Assembly (NCBI GenBank): GCA_963678555.2
Contig: CAXXJA010000002.1
Span: 744,001 to 808,000, forward strand
From: SABI01 sp963678555
GTDB lineage: Bacteria; Spirochaetota; Spirochaetia; Sphaerochaetales; Sphaerochaetaceae
Reading direction: 5' to 3'
DNA: 64,000 bases
The notes below the pieces were generated by a model. That model was not told the DNA's origin. It saw nothing but the letters and a program-made list of their open reading frames with translations, and did not search any database. Every line of letters begins with the position of its first letter. Position 1 is the stretch's first letter. Shown piece after piece: positions 63,616 through 64,000 of this stretch. Position numbers and translations under genes: made by a program.

Positions 63616-63658
63616 CGTATTAGAATAGTAGAAAATATCCGAAAAGGAGAGCGCATAC

Positions 63659-64000
63659 ATGGCCAAGAACAAGAATAGTTCCCCATCCATCACGATAGAC
63701 AAATCAGCCGACACAAAGGACAAGCTTATCGCACTTGAAGCCGCGAGGAGTCAGATGGACAAACAGTACGGTAAAGGTGCTCTGATGAAACTCTCCGACT
63801 CGGTAACAGATTCATCGATTGCAACCATCAGCAGCGGATCGATCCTCCTGGATGAAGCTCTGGGAGTAGGCGGGTTCCCGCGGGGACGCATCATCGAGAT
63901 ATACGGGCCGGAGTCATCGGGTAAGACGACACTCTCTCTGCACGCGATAGCCGAAGCCCAGAAGGCGGGCGGTATCGCCGCCTTTATCGATGCCGAACAC
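63659..64000 (+). CDS. recA: Recombinase RecA, N-terminal part (cut by window end)
   Basis: 114 residues before the window edge. Extension MAKNKNSSPSITIDKSADTK, then the RecA core: LEAARSQMDKQYGKGALMKL, SSGSILLDEALGVGGFPRGRIIEIYGPESSGKTT (Walker A near 83-91) and AFIDAEH. It drives homologous recombination and SOS induction. AAGGAG (63644-63649) lies nine bases before ATG 63659. The N-terminal extension of about 20 residues is longer than in E. coli. Confidence 0.97.
   Translation, partial: MAKNKNSSPSITIDKSADTKDKLIALEAARSQMDKQYGKGALMKLSDSVTDSSIATISSGSILLDEALGVGGFPRGRIIEIYGPESSGKTTLSLHAIAEAQKAGGIAAFIDAEH

Noticed and set aside
1..64000. tRNA genes, rRNA, CRISPR arrays, insertion sequences, attachment sites
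   Set aside because: Looked for GGTTCGA-type T arms, direct-repeat arrays and transposase motifs in every intergenic gap; only the tmRNA tRNA-like domain was found.

Overview
The window reads as a chromosomal segment of a spirochaete, about half G+C and almost completely coding. Signs of this are a GreA elongation factor fused to a very large tetratricopeptide-like N-terminal part (a form I know from Borrelia and Treponema), a thymidylate kinase with a GSGTTT P-loop, and a diderm envelope gene set (BamA, TamB, LptF/LptG, several predicted outer-membrane barrels and a lipoprotein). I cannot fix the genus from sequence alone. No tRNA, rRNA, insertion sequence, prophage or CRISPR array was seen. 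The only recognised non-coding RNA gene is tmRNA.

Layout. 1-3.9 kb: phoH (5' end missing), the 7TM-HD c-di-AMP hydrolase gene pgpH, ybeY and a CorC-type CBS gene. 4.0-7.4 kb: glycolytic operon gap-pgk-tpiA followed by secG. 7.4-10.7 kb: flavodoxin-like gene, secreted parvulin, nusB, map and a phosphoribosyltransferase, closed by a bidirectional terminator. 10.8-12.5 kb (minus): small outer-membrane barrel and lipoprotein, divergent from folD-miaB. 14.8-22.6 kb: shorter units, namely an Orn/Lys/Arg decarboxylase, a uracil permease, YjbQ, an outer-membrane protein overlapping a D-threonine aldolase-like gene, a Na+/Ca2+ antiporter and a DUF362 ferredoxin-like protein. 22.9-27 kb: a large barrel protein, then tmRNA, smpB and a PEGA/SUMF1 membrane protein on the minus strand. 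27-29 kb: lepB-hemW.

29.3-33.2 kb: yebC-ruvC-ruvA-ruvB-queA (Holliday-junction processing plus queuosine synthesis), convergent with tmk. 34-44.4 kb: tamB-bamA-mutS, with mutS interrupted by a one-base frameshift between Walker A and Walker B. 44.5-59.4 kb: a long transcription/translation/envelope cluster, rimP-nusA-infB-rbfA-truB-ribF-rpsO-pnp-dut-lptF-lptG-tgt-murJ, with an attenuator-like terminator directly before rimP. 59.5-62.2 kb (minus): the giant greA. 62.5-64 kb: rpe-dtd-recA, with recA cut by the window edge.

I did not find a clearly new multi-gene system; most of this is core chromosome. The observations most worth following are: (1) the mutS frameshift; (2) several genes with no Shine-Dalgarno whose predicted -10 box sits only 6-9 nt before the start codon (antiporter, tamB, rpe, PEGA gene), suggesting leaderless mRNAs; (3) lineage-specific protein architectures (GreA with a ~735-residue N-terminal extension, NusA with a C-terminal zinc ribbon, RibF without a recognisable riboflavin kinase domain, Tmk lacking the P-loop lysine, a SUMF1 domain lacking its catalytic cysteines); and (4) uncharacterised inverted repeats in promoter regions of recA, folD/barrel, uraA and the DUF362 gene.
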